The position numbers and the translations under genes are program-made. A stretch of 12,458 bases of DNA from WHSM01 sp050701635 (GTDB lineage Bacteria; Actinomycetota; Actinomycetes; Mycobacteriales; Micromonosporaceae): assembly GCA_050701635.1 (NCBI GenBank), contig JBOGDF010000158.1, positions 1 to 12,458 of the forward strand, written 5' to 3'. Shown piece after piece: positions 6,372 through 12,458 of the stretch. Position 1 is the first letter of the stretch. Each line of letters starts with the position of its first letter. The notes beneath the pieces were generated by a model, which did no database searches, was not told where the DNA came from, and saw nothing but the letters and a program-made list of their open reading frames with translations.

Positions 6372-6396
6372 GCAATTCCATCTGTGTTGGAATTGC
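6372..6396. promoter_or_regulatory. Perfect 9-bp dyad, probable operator
   Basis: GCAATTCCA (6372-6380) and its exact complement TGGAATTGC (6388-6396) flank a 7-nt spacer. The dyad is AT-richer than its surroundings and lies just downstream of the leftward -10-like element, over the expected transcription start, where a bound repressor would block initiation. The XRE/DUF5753 regulator encoded 0.9 kb away is the obvious candidate, by inference. Confidence 0.65.
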
Positions 6397-6397
6397 G

Positions 6398-6428
6398 ATA
6401 GTCTCCCGAGGATCCGACGCCAAGTCAA
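6398..6428 (-). promoter_or_regulatory. Candidate leftward promoter for the mini-gene pair
   Basis: On the minus strand TTGACT (6428-6423) matches the -35 consensus in five of six positions. After 19 bp comes GACTAT (6403-6398), a weak -10. Transcription would start near 6391, inside the dyad at 6372-6396. Confidence 0.4.
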
Positions 6429-6430
6429 GC

Positions 6431-6460
6431 CTGGTATTCCAGTAATACTGGGCTTAGGCT
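6431..6460 (+). promoter_or_regulatory. Second dyad next to a -10-like TAGGCT, rightward operon
   Basis: CCAGTA-A-TACTGG (6439-6451) is a perfect 6+1+6 palindrome nested in a longer imperfect dyad, CTGGTATT (6431-6438) facing AATACTGG (6444-6451). TAGGCT at 6455-6460 fits the actinobacterial -10 pattern TANNNT and would start transcription about 35 nt before ATG 6502. The dyad then covers the -35/spacer region. No clear -35 is visible. Both dyads of this region contain ATTCCA, hinting at the same binding protein. Confidence 0.5.
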
Positions 6461-6501
6461 CGCAGCAACGGCTCCGCAGGAACACGAGGCAGAGGAGGAA
6501 C

Positions 6502-6717
6502 ATGGAATTCACCCGAATCGCTGGCCCCGGCACCGGACCATGCCCGGACGGCGTCACCTGCCCGACCGTGTACGAGACCGACCGTGGAACGGTGGTCGTT
6601 CAGGGATACCGCCTGAGCGAAGCAGAACTTGCGGCGATGAACCTGCCGGACGACGAATACGCTGTCGAGATCCCGAAGTCCTTACTGGAAGAGGTCGTGC
6701 GTGCTTACCGCCGCTGA
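6502..6717 (+). CDS. Hypothetical protein, 71 aa, first gene of the DUF6879/XRE operon
   Basis: ATG 6502 follows an excellent GAGGAGGA ribosome-binding site. The product begins MEFTRIAGPGTGPC and has CPDGVTCPTVYETDRG with Cys14 and Cys20. It continues with short beta-rich sequence VVVQGYRL and an acidic, helical C-terminus (LSEAELAAMNLPDDEYAVEI, then PKSLLEEVVRAYRR). I know of no assigned function; similar short proteins are, to my recollection, found beside DUF6879 genes. Its last 17 bp overlap the start of the DUF6879 gene, so the two are probably co-translated. A partner or antitoxin-like role is possible but is inference only. The Cys pair could bind metal or form a disulphide. Confidence 0.8.
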   Translation: MEFTRIAGPGTGPCPDGVTCPTVYETDRGTVVVQGYRLSEAELAAMNLPDDEYAVEIPKSLLEEVVRAYRR

Positions 6718-7246
6718 GCTGTTGACTTATATCGACACGCGGCTGACCTCGCGGGTATTCCGGTTGGAGCTGCTTGATCGCTACGAGGTCGAGTCGGACG
6801 GTGGGGATTTCGCCCGCTATCTGCGGGGCGATCCGGCACCGGCACCTGAGCGCAAGCAGCCCTGGCTCGACCGACTCGCAGCCGCGCAGAAGGCGGGGAT
6901 CCACAATCAACGGGTGCACGTACTCGCGACCCCGCTCACCGACTACCTGCGGTACGAATGCGAATGGGGCTACGCGTGGAACGTCCGAGCCGGGGAGGAC
7001 ATACGCATCATCGACACGTCTGAACATCCGGTGCCCGAGTTGCCTGTCGATCATGACTTCTGGCTGATCGATGACCGGCACGCCGTGGTCATGCACTACG
7101 ACATGGACGGCAGGTTCCTCGGGGCCGAGCCGGAGTCGCCAGCGCCGTACCTGATCGCACGGGATCGGCTCGAGGCGGCATCGGAGTCATTCCAAGCGTG
7201 GTGGGCCCGCCATCCGGAAGAATGGCGCGCGAACCGAGCAGCTTGA
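6701..7246 (+). CDS. DUF6879 family protein
   Basis: The product has 181 aa from GTG 6701, with GGAAGAGG 6 nt upstream; it overlaps the previous gene by 17 bp. Features I associate with DUF6879 are FRLELLDRYEVESDGGDFARYLRG (near 20-43), a central PLTDYLRYECEWGYAWNVRA (78-97) with AGEDIRIID, DFWLIDDRHAVVMHYD (119-134), and a Trp-rich end (FQAWWARHPEEW). It has no signal peptide or membrane helix, so it is probably cytosolic. Biochemical function is unknown. The family commonly sits next to XRE regulators with a DUF5753 domain in actinomycetes. Its stop TGA overlaps the regulator's ATG by one base (TGATG), indicating coupling. The family name is given from memory. Confidence 0.82.
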   Translation: MLTAAELLTYIDTRLTSRVFRLELLDRYEVESDGGDFARYLRGDPAPAPERKQPWLDRLAAAQKAGIHNQRVHVLATPLTDYLRYECEWGYAWNVRAGEDIRIIDTSEHPVPELPVDHDFWLIDDRHAVVMHYDMDGRFLGAEPESPAPYLIARDRLEAASESFQAWWARHPEEWRANRAA

Positions 7247-8124
7247 TGACCGGAAGAGTGTCTCGCTCGGTGGGCCGCGGTCCGACTGACCGCGGCCGCC
7301 TGGCACGCGCTTTGGCGGAGGCGCGCCGGTCCGCGGGAATCGCGGGTGCCGATGCAGGCCGCCGCGCCGGTATGTCGCAGTCGAAGGTGTCCAAGGTCGA
7401 ACGAGGCTTTCTGCTGCCGACCGTCGATGATGTCCGCAAGCTGTGCCAGGCGTACGCCGTCGGCGAAGAGCTGCGCGAGGAGCTACTGGCGCTAGCGGCG
7501 GATCTGCGTGCCGAGGCCTCAGCACGGGTGATCCTGGCGCGGGGAGTGGCGGAAATGCAGCGCCGCATTGCCCTGCTCGAGTCGTCGGCCACGACCATAC
7601 GGAGCTTCCAACCCGCCATGATCATTGGGCTGCTCCAGACCCCGGCGTACGCCCAGTGCGTGTTCTCCTCCGCGCGGGACACCGATGCTGCCGCAGCCGA
7701 CCGGGATTCTAAAGCCGACGCGGTGACCGCGCGGCTCGATCGGCAGGTCGTGCTCCGCGACCAGTCCAAGCAATTCATCCTGATCATGACCGAGGGAGCA
7801 CTGCGCTGGCACGCCTGCTCCGCCGTACTCATGGCTGAGCAGATCGAGGCGATCGTAGAAGCGTCGAGGCTGCCCAACGTCGCGATCGGACTCATCCCCT
7901 GGACCACGCCGGTGCGGCTGTTTCCACGGCACGGCTTCCACTTATACGACGACGATGCCACCGTCGTCGGGACCGAGACCGCCACGGCGACTATCACCGG
8001 TCACGCCGACGTGTTGACGTACCTGGAGCTGTTCCGGGCGCTCGAAGACGTCGCTGTCTTCGACGACCACGCACGCGAACACTTCGGCCGCATCGCCAAG
8101 GAATACCGCCAACTCGGGAGCTAA
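7246..8124 (+). CDS. XRE-type helix-turn-helix regulator with DUF5753 (Scr1/WhiJ-like)
   Basis: The product has 292 aa from ATG 7246. The HTH spans about 18-73, with ALAEARRSAGIAGADAGRRA and recognition helix GMSQSKVSKVERG (42-54). A long DUF5753 region follows (about 95-285), containing the family hallmark IIGLLQTPAYAQ (126-137), FILIMTEGALRWH, NVAIGLIPW and the end LEDVAVFDDHARE. Scr1 and WhiJ-type proteins of Streptomyces have this layout and normally pair with a small DUF397 protein that modulates them; no DUF397 gene is present here. The start is taken from the TGATG junction with DUF6879. In-frame ATG 7222 and GTG 7258 are alternatives. It probably regulates its own operon through the dyads at 6372-6451, by inference. 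The stop overlaps the next start as TAATG. Confidence 0.92.
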   Translation: MTGRVSRSVGRGPTDRGRLARALAEARRSAGIAGADAGRRAGMSQSKVSKVERGFLLPTVDDVRKLCQAYAVGEELREELLALAADLRAEASARVILARGVAEMQRRIALLESSATTIRSFQPAMIIGLLQTPAYAQCVFSSARDTDAAAADRDSKADAVTARLDRQVVLRDQSKQFILIMTEGALRWHACSAVLMAEQIEAIVEASRLPNVAIGLIPWTTPVRLFPRHGFHLYDDDATVVGTETATATITGHADVLTYLELFRALEDVAVFDDHAREHFGRIAKEYRQLGS

Positions 8125-8744
8125 TGCGTGGCGAGGCGAGCAGGTGTTCCCGCATGAGCGGGCGAGTGCTGTACGTGATGCCATGCGGGGCCGGCCCGGC
8201 GAGCGATGTGGGCCGCCTGGTCGCGATGGCGCAGCGCCGCGGATGGTCGGTACACGTGATCCCGACCGCTGCCGCGGTGGAGCACTTTCTCGACGTACCC
8301 GCGCTGGAGACACTATCGGGGCATCGGGTGCGGACGGGCTACCGACGCGCGGGGGAGTCCGACGGGCTGCCGCCGGCGGACGCGGTGATCGTGGCGCCGG
8401 CGACGTACAACACGATCAACAAGTGGGCTGCGGGGATCAGCGACACGTACCCGCTGAGCCTGCTCGCGGAGTTGACCGGACTCGGGAGTACGCCGATCGC
8501 GGTGCTGCCGTTCGTCAACAGCGCACTCGCCAACAACGAGGTGTTCGGCGAGAGCGTGGCACGGCTGCGGAAGGCCGGCGTCACCGTGCTGTACGGCCCC
8601 GGCGGTTTCGAACCGCATCCGCCCCGTACCGGGGGTACGAAGATCGCCGCGTACCCCGGAAGCTCGCTCTGGACGCAGTGGAAGCGCATCGGCCGCTATG
8701 ACCGGGCGAATACGCTCAGGCGGGGCGGAGGCGGTCGCGGGTGA
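8124..8744 (+). CDS. HFCD-type flavoprotein (EpiD/Dfp fold), non-canonical
   Basis: The product has 206 aa from ATG 8124 (TAATG overlap with the regulator, GGGAG just upstream); ATG 8154 is an alternative. RVLYVMPCGAGPAS (14-27) is the flavin-phosphate-binding first strand and loop. ADAVIVAPATYNTINKWAAG (85-104) matches the PATANTIAK segment of phosphopantothenoylcysteine decarboxylases. PFVNSAL (129-135) corresponds to their PxMNxxM substrate clamp, with Pro and Asn kept and both Met changed. The catalytic His expected about 14 residues before PAT is not present (Glu78 in an ungapped alignment). Oxidative decarboxylation of a cysteine is therefore uncertain. It may bind FMN for another purpose. 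It is the last gene of the rightward operon and overlaps the convergent oxidase gene by 29 bp. Confidence 0.85.
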   Translation: MRGEASRCSRMSGRVLYVMPCGAGPASDVGRLVAMAQRRGWSVHVIPTAAAVEHFLDVPALETLSGHRVRTGYRRAGESDGLPPADAVIVAPATYNTINKWAAGISDTYPLSLLAELTGLGSTPIAVLPFVNSALANNEVFGESVARLRKAGVTVLYGPGGFEPHPPRTGGTKIAAYPGSSLWTQWKRIGRYDRANTLRRGGGGRG

Positions 8745-9993
8745 TCTCCTTGACGGAGGCGCAGCCGGTGAGCCCCATCGTGAGGTCGAACTCCGCCAGC
8801 AGGTTGCTGAGCACGTCGTACACGCCGGCCTGGCCGGCGAGGGCGAGGCCGTACACGTACGGCCGGCCGACGCAGACCGCGCTGGCGCCGAGCGCGAGCG
8901 CCTTGAAGATGTCGGCGCCGCCGCGTACGCCGCTGTCGAACAGCACCGGTGCCGCGCCGCCGACGGCGTCCGCGACCGCTGGCAACGCGTCGAGTGCGCC
9001 GATCGAACCGTCCACCTGGCGACCGCCGTGGTTGGAGACCACGATCCCGTCCACGCCGTGGTCGAGCGCGCGGGTGGCGTCGGCCGGGTCGAGGATGCCC
9101 TTGAGCAGGATCGGCAGCGTCGTACGTTCCCGCAGGAAGGCCAGGTTGTCCCAGGTCAGCGACGGGCGGGCGAACACATCCAGGAACGTCTCCACCGCGG
9201 CCCGCGGCAGCGGCGATCTCACGTTGCGCCAGAACCCGCCGGGGTAGTGGCGAGCCATCGAGAACAGCGCGCCGACGGCGGCCAGGGTCGGCCGCGGCTG
9301 GCCGCCATCAGCGGGTGTCGCGGCCCGGTGGCGTACCAGCTCGGTGAACACTGGATCGCTGGTGTACTGCGCGATCCCCAAGCCGCGGCTGAAGGGGAGG
9401 TACGCCAGATCCAGGTCGCGCGGTCGCCAGCCCAGCGCGTGCGTGTCGAGGGTGACCACGATCGCCTCGCAGCCGGCCCGCTCGGCCCGCGACACCAGGC
9501 TCTCCACCAGCTCGTCGGAGTTGCTCCAGTACAGCTGGTACCAGCGCGCGGCGTCGCCCATCGCCTCGGCGCAGTCCTCCATCGACCGGGACGCCTGGGT
9601 GGAGAAGATCATCGGTACGCCCCGCTCGGCCGCCGCCCGCGCCACCGCGACGTCGGCGTCCGGATGCGCCATCTCCAGTACGCCGATCGGCGCCGTCAAC
9701 AGGGGCGTCGGGTAACGCCGCCCGAACAGCTCGACGCTGAGATCCCGGCTCGACACGTCGACCAGCATCCGGGGCACGATCTGCCAGCGCTCGAACGCCG
9801 AGCGGTTGGCGTACGCCGTGCTCTCCAGCCCGGCGGAGCCGGCCACGTACGCGAAGGCCGCCGACGACATCCGCCGCCGGGCCGCCGCCTCCAACGCCGG
9901 TGCGGACACCGGCACCCGGGGCAGCCGCCCGAAGACACCGTCCCGGTAGATCCGCGCCTGTACCGCCCGCCCGACTCCGATCTCACCGTTCAC
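8716..9993 (-). CDS. FMN-dependent alpha-hydroxy-acid oxidase, lactate 2-monooxygenase-like
   Basis: The product has 425 aa, slightly longer than typical lactate 2-monooxygenases and glycolate oxidases. It has a TIM-barrel FMN domain: FAYVAGSAG with Tyr49, LTAPIGV (99-105), WYQLYW with Tyr152 and Tyr155, TLDTHALGWRPRDLDLAYLP (181-200; a stretch I associate with lactate 2-monooxygenase), ILLKGI with FMN-contact Lys298, catalytic SNHGGRQ with His322 and Arg325, then FDSGVRGG (352-359) and GRPYVYGLA. All expected catalytic residues are visible. The enzyme should oxidise an L-2-hydroxy acid using FMN, in the cytosol; the substrate is unknown. GTG 9993 has GGGAGG 6 nt upstream (complement at 10000-10005). 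As third gene of the KAS III-like/DUF3326 operon it may act in a biosynthetic pathway rather than lactate catabolism. Confidence 0.94.
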   Translation of the reverse strand: MNGEIGVGRAVQARIYRDGVFGRLPRVPVSAPALEAAARRRMSSAAFAYVAGSAGLESTAYANRSAFERWQIVPRMLVDVSSRDLSVELFGRRYPTPLLTAPIGVLEMAHPDADVAVARAAAERGVPMIFSTQASRSMEDCAEAMGDAARWYQLYWSNSDELVESLVSRAERAGCEAIVVTLDTHALGWRPRDLDLAYLPFSRGLGIAQYTSDPVFTELVRHRAATPADGGQPRPTLAAVGALFSMARHYPGGFWRNVRSPLPRAAVETFLDVFARPSLTWDNLAFLRERTTLPILLKGILDPADATRALDHGVDGIVVSNHGGRQVDGSIGALDALPAVADAVGGAAPVLFDSGVRGGADIFKALALGASAVCVGRPYVYGLALAGQAGVYDVLSNLLAEFDLTMGLTGCASVKEITRDRLRPA

Positions 9994-10033
9994 CGTGGGC
10001 CTCCCGCCTGCGCCTGCGCGTACCGCACCCTAT

Positions 10034-10081
10034 CGCCGCCAGACCGGCAGCCCCCGGAGTCGGCGGGTGGCGCTGGCGGCG
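10034..10081. repeat. 9-bp inverted repeat in the gap before the oxidase gene
   Basis: CGCCGCCAG (10034-10042) and its exact complement CTGGCGGCG (10073-10081) lie in the 93-bp gap between the DUF3326 stop and the oxidase start, 30 bp apart. In the leftward transcript they could pair as a long-loop stem at the end of the DUF3326 message, possibly limiting or tuning readthrough. No U-tract follows, so it is not a classical terminator. Confidence 0.35.
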
Positions 10082-10086
10082 CTGAT

Positions 10087-11337
10087 TCAGATCCGGCCGT
10101 AACTGCGCAGCGGGCGGTGCAGGCTGCTGAGGCTGATGCCACGCCGCAAGGCCAGGATCGTGCCGGCCGCCTCGACGTAGCTCCCGACCTCGATCGCGCC
10201 GCGCAGCCCGAGGCTTTCGGCGGTCACGTCGAGGATGGTGGTGTTGTCGCGTACGGCGATCACCGGGATGCCCTGCCGGTCGGCGTACAACACAGGCGCG
10301 CTGCCCAGCGCGGTCGCGGGTGCGACCACCGCGGTCACCTGGTCAACCGACAAGCTCTCGGCGGTACGCCGCTTCGGAGCCGGCGCCAGCTGCGGCGCCC
10401 GGGCGAGTCCGATCAGGACACAGCCGAGACCGCTGATAGACACGTACTCCGCGGCGCCGCGCGCGTCCACCGTCCCGGTGCGGGACAGCTCCTTGAAGTT
10501 GACCATCGGCGCGTGTGCGCACGGCACCTGCAGCGACCGGGAGACCAGGTGGGAGACCACCGCTTCGGCCCCGCCGACCGGGTTCGGGTGGTTGCCGAGG
10601 AAGTGCTGCTGGTACGCCGCCGCCGGCAGGTCCTGCACGTTCGTCGTCACCGCGATCGCGTCCGCGCCGCGGTCGACGAGCTCGCGTGCCGCGTCCAGCA
10701 GCAGTTTCGGATCGTCCAGCTGCCCGACGTAGGCGCCGGAGGCGTGACGGGCGCAGCGGGTGCCGATCGGGCGATCGGTGACCACGTAGTCGACCACCTC
10801 CACCCCGTGTACGGCGCGCACCGCGTTGACGACGCTCAGCGCGTGCCTCACCGCGTACGGGTCGGCGTGCTCGATGATCAAGCCGACCTTGTTGGCACGG
10901 GGCAGGTACAGGTTGATCGCGCCCTGACAGAACAGGTCGATGCACGACCCCTCGGTGTAGACGACCCGCTCGTCGAGCCGGATGAAGTCCGACGCGTTGA
11001 CCGCGTTCGGATTGGTCACCACGTAGTCCGCGCAGCCGGCCAGCAGCGAGGTCGCCGGTGCGGCGTCGCCGGCGTACCCGCCGATGGCGCAGCCGATGCC
11101 GGTCGGCACCAGGCTGACCACGACGTCCGTACCCCCGGCTGCGGGTGAAGCAGCGGGCAGTTCAGGGAGCGGCGGGCCGGCGTACCCGGTGACCTCGACG
11201 ACCACCTCGGTGTCGGTCACCCGGCTGACGAACCACCGCAGCGGTACGTCGCCGGTGACCGACTCGACGGCGGCGAGCAGCTCGTCCGGGTCCCGTACCG
11301 TGTCGCGGTCCAGGGTGTGGAAGCGATTGGTGATCAT
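10087..11337 (-). CDS. DUF3326 family protein
   Basis: The product has 416 aa from ATG 11337, with GGAG 8 nt upstream. An N-terminal domain (about 1-65) with RWFVSRVTDTEVVVEVTGYA leads into the DUF3326 core: VVSLVPTGIGCAIGGYAGDA (73-92), YVVTNPNAVNASDF (105-118), YTEGSCIDLF, and VNAVRAVHGVEV (170-181). Later motifs are DAIAVTTNVQDLP, HPNPVGGAEAV (250-260), AHAPMVNF and AVRDNTTILDV. No signal peptide or membrane helix is seen. The family is widespread in bacteria, but I know of no established reaction; the conserved Gly, Asn, His and Asp motifs suggest an enzyme. The frame extends further upstream to 11517, but that stretch is a Cys/Trp-rich shadow of the KAS III-like gene. It lies 31 bp after that gene, so they are almost certainly co-transcribed. 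Confidence 0.88.
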   Translation of the reverse strand: MITNRFHTLDRDTVRDPDELLAAVESVTGDVPLRWFVSRVTDTEVVVEVTGYAGPPLPELPAASPAAGGTDVVVSLVPTGIGCAIGGYAGDAAPATSLLAGCADYVVTNPNAVNASDFIRLDERVVYTEGSCIDLFCQGAINLYLPRANKVGLIIEHADPYAVRHALSVVNAVRAVHGVEVVDYVVTDRPIGTRCARHASGAYVGQLDDPKLLLDAARELVDRGADAIAVTTNVQDLPAAAYQQHFLGNHPNPVGGAEAVVSHLVSRSLQVPCAHAPMVNFKELSRTGTVDARGAAEYVSISGLGCVLIGLARAPQLAPAPKRRTAESLSVDQVTAVVAPATALGSAPVLYADRQGIPVIAVRDNTTILDVTAESLGLRGAIEVGSYVEAAGTILALRRGISLSSLHRPLRSYGRI

Positions 11338-11368
11338 GGCGCTGACTCCGGGTGGATGAGGGACGTGA

Positions 11369-12400
11369 TCACGGCTGGGCCCAACCAGGTGGCGCGCACA
11401 TCTCCAGCACGGCGCAGGTCCACACGTAGCCCGCGCCCAGCCCGACCAGCAGCAGCAGGTCGCCGGGCCGCAGCTGGCCGGTGGTGAGCAGCCAGTCCAG
11501 CCCGGCGAACTGGTCACCGGCGCCCAGGTGGCCCACCGTCCGCGCGAACTCCCAGGTGGTACGGCTGAGATCCAGCTTCAGGGGTCGCAGGTAGTGCCGT
11601 TCGAGCAGCTGTCGCCCCAACGTGGGGATCACCACCTGGGCCAGTTCGTCGACGGTGGTGTCGGCGTCGGCGAGCGCCTGGTACGCGGCCTCACCCAGCC
11701 CGTCGGCGAGTCGCGACCTGATCTGCGCCGCGTCGGCGCGGGCGAAGAACTCCCGTTGCCGGCGTTCCAGGTCGACCGGCATCTCCTCCGGCGCGGGGCT
11801 CGGGTGGAACCGGGCGTCACCCCGGAACATCTCCTCCAGCTCGGGTTCGGAGACGCTGGCGACCGAGAGCACCCGGGCGGGTCCGGGCTTCCGCGAAACC
11901 ACCACCGCGGTGCCGGCGTCGCCCCACACCACGCCGGAGTCGGCCCGCCAGCGGTCGAAACCCGGCAGCGCGAACCGGTCACCGGTGGCGAGCACCGCGG
12001 CCCGGCGTGACGGATCGGCCAGCAGGTATCCGGCGGCGAGTTCGAAGCCGGCCATGCCGCCGTTGGACAGCTGCCGCAGCTCGACCGCGAACGCGCGGCT
12101 GGTGAGTGCCCCGCGCTGGACGTACGAGGCGACGTTCCAGGCGTCGATGCCCTGGTAGTTGGCGGTCGCGTACAACAGCAGCGCGATCTCGTCCGGGGAG
12201 TGGCCGGAGCGGGCCACGGCGGTACGGATCGCGCGTACCGCCAGGTCAGCGCCGGGCTCGTCGGCGACGGTCACCGACCGGTAGTCGTGGCGTTCGGCGG
12301 CGCCCGGGTCGTACCAGCCCCGCGTCACCGCCTCGGCCGCGTCGACCGCCGGCGGGAACCAGGTCCCGGTCCCGGCGACGTACAGCTCCTCGTACCGCAT
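11369..12400 (-). CDS. KAS III (FabH)-like protein with altered catalytic triad
   Basis: The product has 343 aa with the thiolase-fold layout of beta-ketoacyl-ACP synthase III: YVAGTGTWFPPAV at the N-terminus, a domain with DEIALLLYATANYQG (70-84), WGDAGTAVVVS (159-169) and a C-terminal GLGAGYVWTCAVLE. The nucleophile region reads ELRQLSNGGMAGFELA, so Met116 stands where FabH has Cys in ACAGF. The His of IPHQAN is replaced in VVIPTLGR (Thr260), and the Asn of GNTSAA is His291 in VGHLGAGDQ. Relatives in specialised-metabolism clusters include KS III-like acyltransferases, so this may be an acyltransferase, a scaffold, or use other residues. The ATG at 12400 overlaps the stop of an upstream gene (TGATG). 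These alignments were made by eye and should be treated as approximate. Confidence 0.88.
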   Translation of the reverse strand: MRYEELYVAGTGTWFPPAVDAAEAVTRGWYDPGAAERHDYRSVTVADEPGADLAVRAIRTAVARSGHSPDEIALLLYATANYQGIDAWNVASYVQRGALTSRAFAVELRQLSNGGMAGFELAAGYLLADPSRRAAVLATGDRFALPGFDRWRADSGVVWGDAGTAVVVSRKPGPARVLSVASVSEPELEEMFRGDARFHPSPAPEEMPVDLERRQREFFARADAAQIRSRLADGLGEAAYQALADADTTVDELAQVVIPTLGRQLLERHYLRPLKLDLSRTTWEFARTVGHLGAGDQFAGLDWLLTTGQLRPGDLLLLVGLGAGYVWTCAVLEMCAPPGWAQP

Positions 12401-12458
12401 CAGCTGCCCCCCGGCGTCGAGGCCGGCGCGGCGGCGCTGGCGACGGTCAGGCCGGGCG
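12400..12458 (-). CDS. 3' end of an unknown upstream gene of the same operon
   Basis: Reading leftward from the right edge, one frame stays open for 18 codons, ending PGLTVASAAAPASTPGGS, with TGA at 12402-12400. That TGA shares one base with the ATG of the KAS III-like gene. The Ala/Pro/Ser-rich tail carries no family information. The TGATG overlap, common between co-translated genes, is the main support. Confidence 0.45.
   Translation of the reverse strand, partial: PGLTVASAAAPASTPGGS

Noticed and set aside
5971..6423. A single 150-aa leftward protein starting at 6423
   Set aside because: Its first 73 codons would cover the -10-like element and dyad and overlap the mini-gene in another frame with poor sequence; the GTG at 6204 with a GTGA overlap explains the good C-terminal half better.
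6502..8744. RiPP cluster with the 71-aa protein as precursor and the HFCD protein as peptidyl-cysteine decarboxylase
   Set aside because: EpiD-type enzymes act on a C-terminal Cys; the 71-aa protein ends in Arg-Arg, no lanthionine or YcaO-type enzyme is present, and the HFCD protein seems to lack the catalytic His.
8698..11148. 816-codon rightward open frame opposite the oxidase and DUF3326 genes
   Set aside because: Composition is dominated by Arg, His, Gly, Gln and Val with no domain, and it spans two well-supported genes and their spacer on the other strand.
1..12458. Transposases, integrases, CRISPR arrays, tRNA or rRNA genes
   Set aside because: Looked for on both strands and not seen; no regularly spaced repeats or conserved RNA gene sequences were recognised.

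Overview
The window is very GC-rich, has dense coding on both strands, frequent GTG starts and many GTAC tetranucleotides (CGTACC, GGTACG). Together with the gene families present (MCE protein, DevS/DosS-type GAF kinase, XRE/DUF5753 regulator, DUF6879, KAS III-like protein) this points to an actinomycete, most likely Micromonosporaceae-like. That placement is an inference from composition and family content. No tRNA, rRNA, CRISPR array, transposase or integrase was seen.

Left part (1-5434). The 3' end of a TPR-repeat gene runs in from the left edge. It converges with a leftward pair: an AraC-type regulator followed by a two-GAF sensor histidine kinase that keeps the DosS haem-ligand histidine but has no response regulator beside it. 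Divergent from the AraC gene is a solitary MCE-family (MlaD-like) lipid-transport protein with no YrbE or other Mce partner in the window, followed by a small heat-shock protein. AraC, kinase and MCE all lack a convincing Shine-Dalgarno but have a -10-like TANNNT 7-9 nt before the start codon, so they look leaderless.

Middle part (5435-8744). A hotdog thioesterase-like gene follows two tiny, translationally coupled leftward genes that encode a membrane/zinc-ribbon miniprotein and a Cys-containing protein. Opposite them a tightly overlapping rightward operon encodes a 71-aa protein, a DUF6879 protein, an XRE/DUF5753 regulator and an HFCD-type flavoprotein. The 145-bp divergent region between the two carries two clear dyads. 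The block from about 5971 to 8123 has far fewer GTAC sites than the flanks and no DUF397 partner. It looks like an accessory regulatory module and is the best candidate here for a poorly described system.

Right part (8716-12458). A leftward operon encodes, in transcription order, the tail of an unknown gene, a KAS III-like enzyme whose Cys-His-Asn triad appears replaced, a DUF3326 protein, and an FMN-dependent alpha-hydroxy-acid oxidase of the lactate 2-monooxygenase type. This resembles a small specialised-metabolism operon. Its last gene overlaps the flavoprotein gene tail to tail.

All family calls come from reading the translated sequence and memory of the families; no database search was possible.
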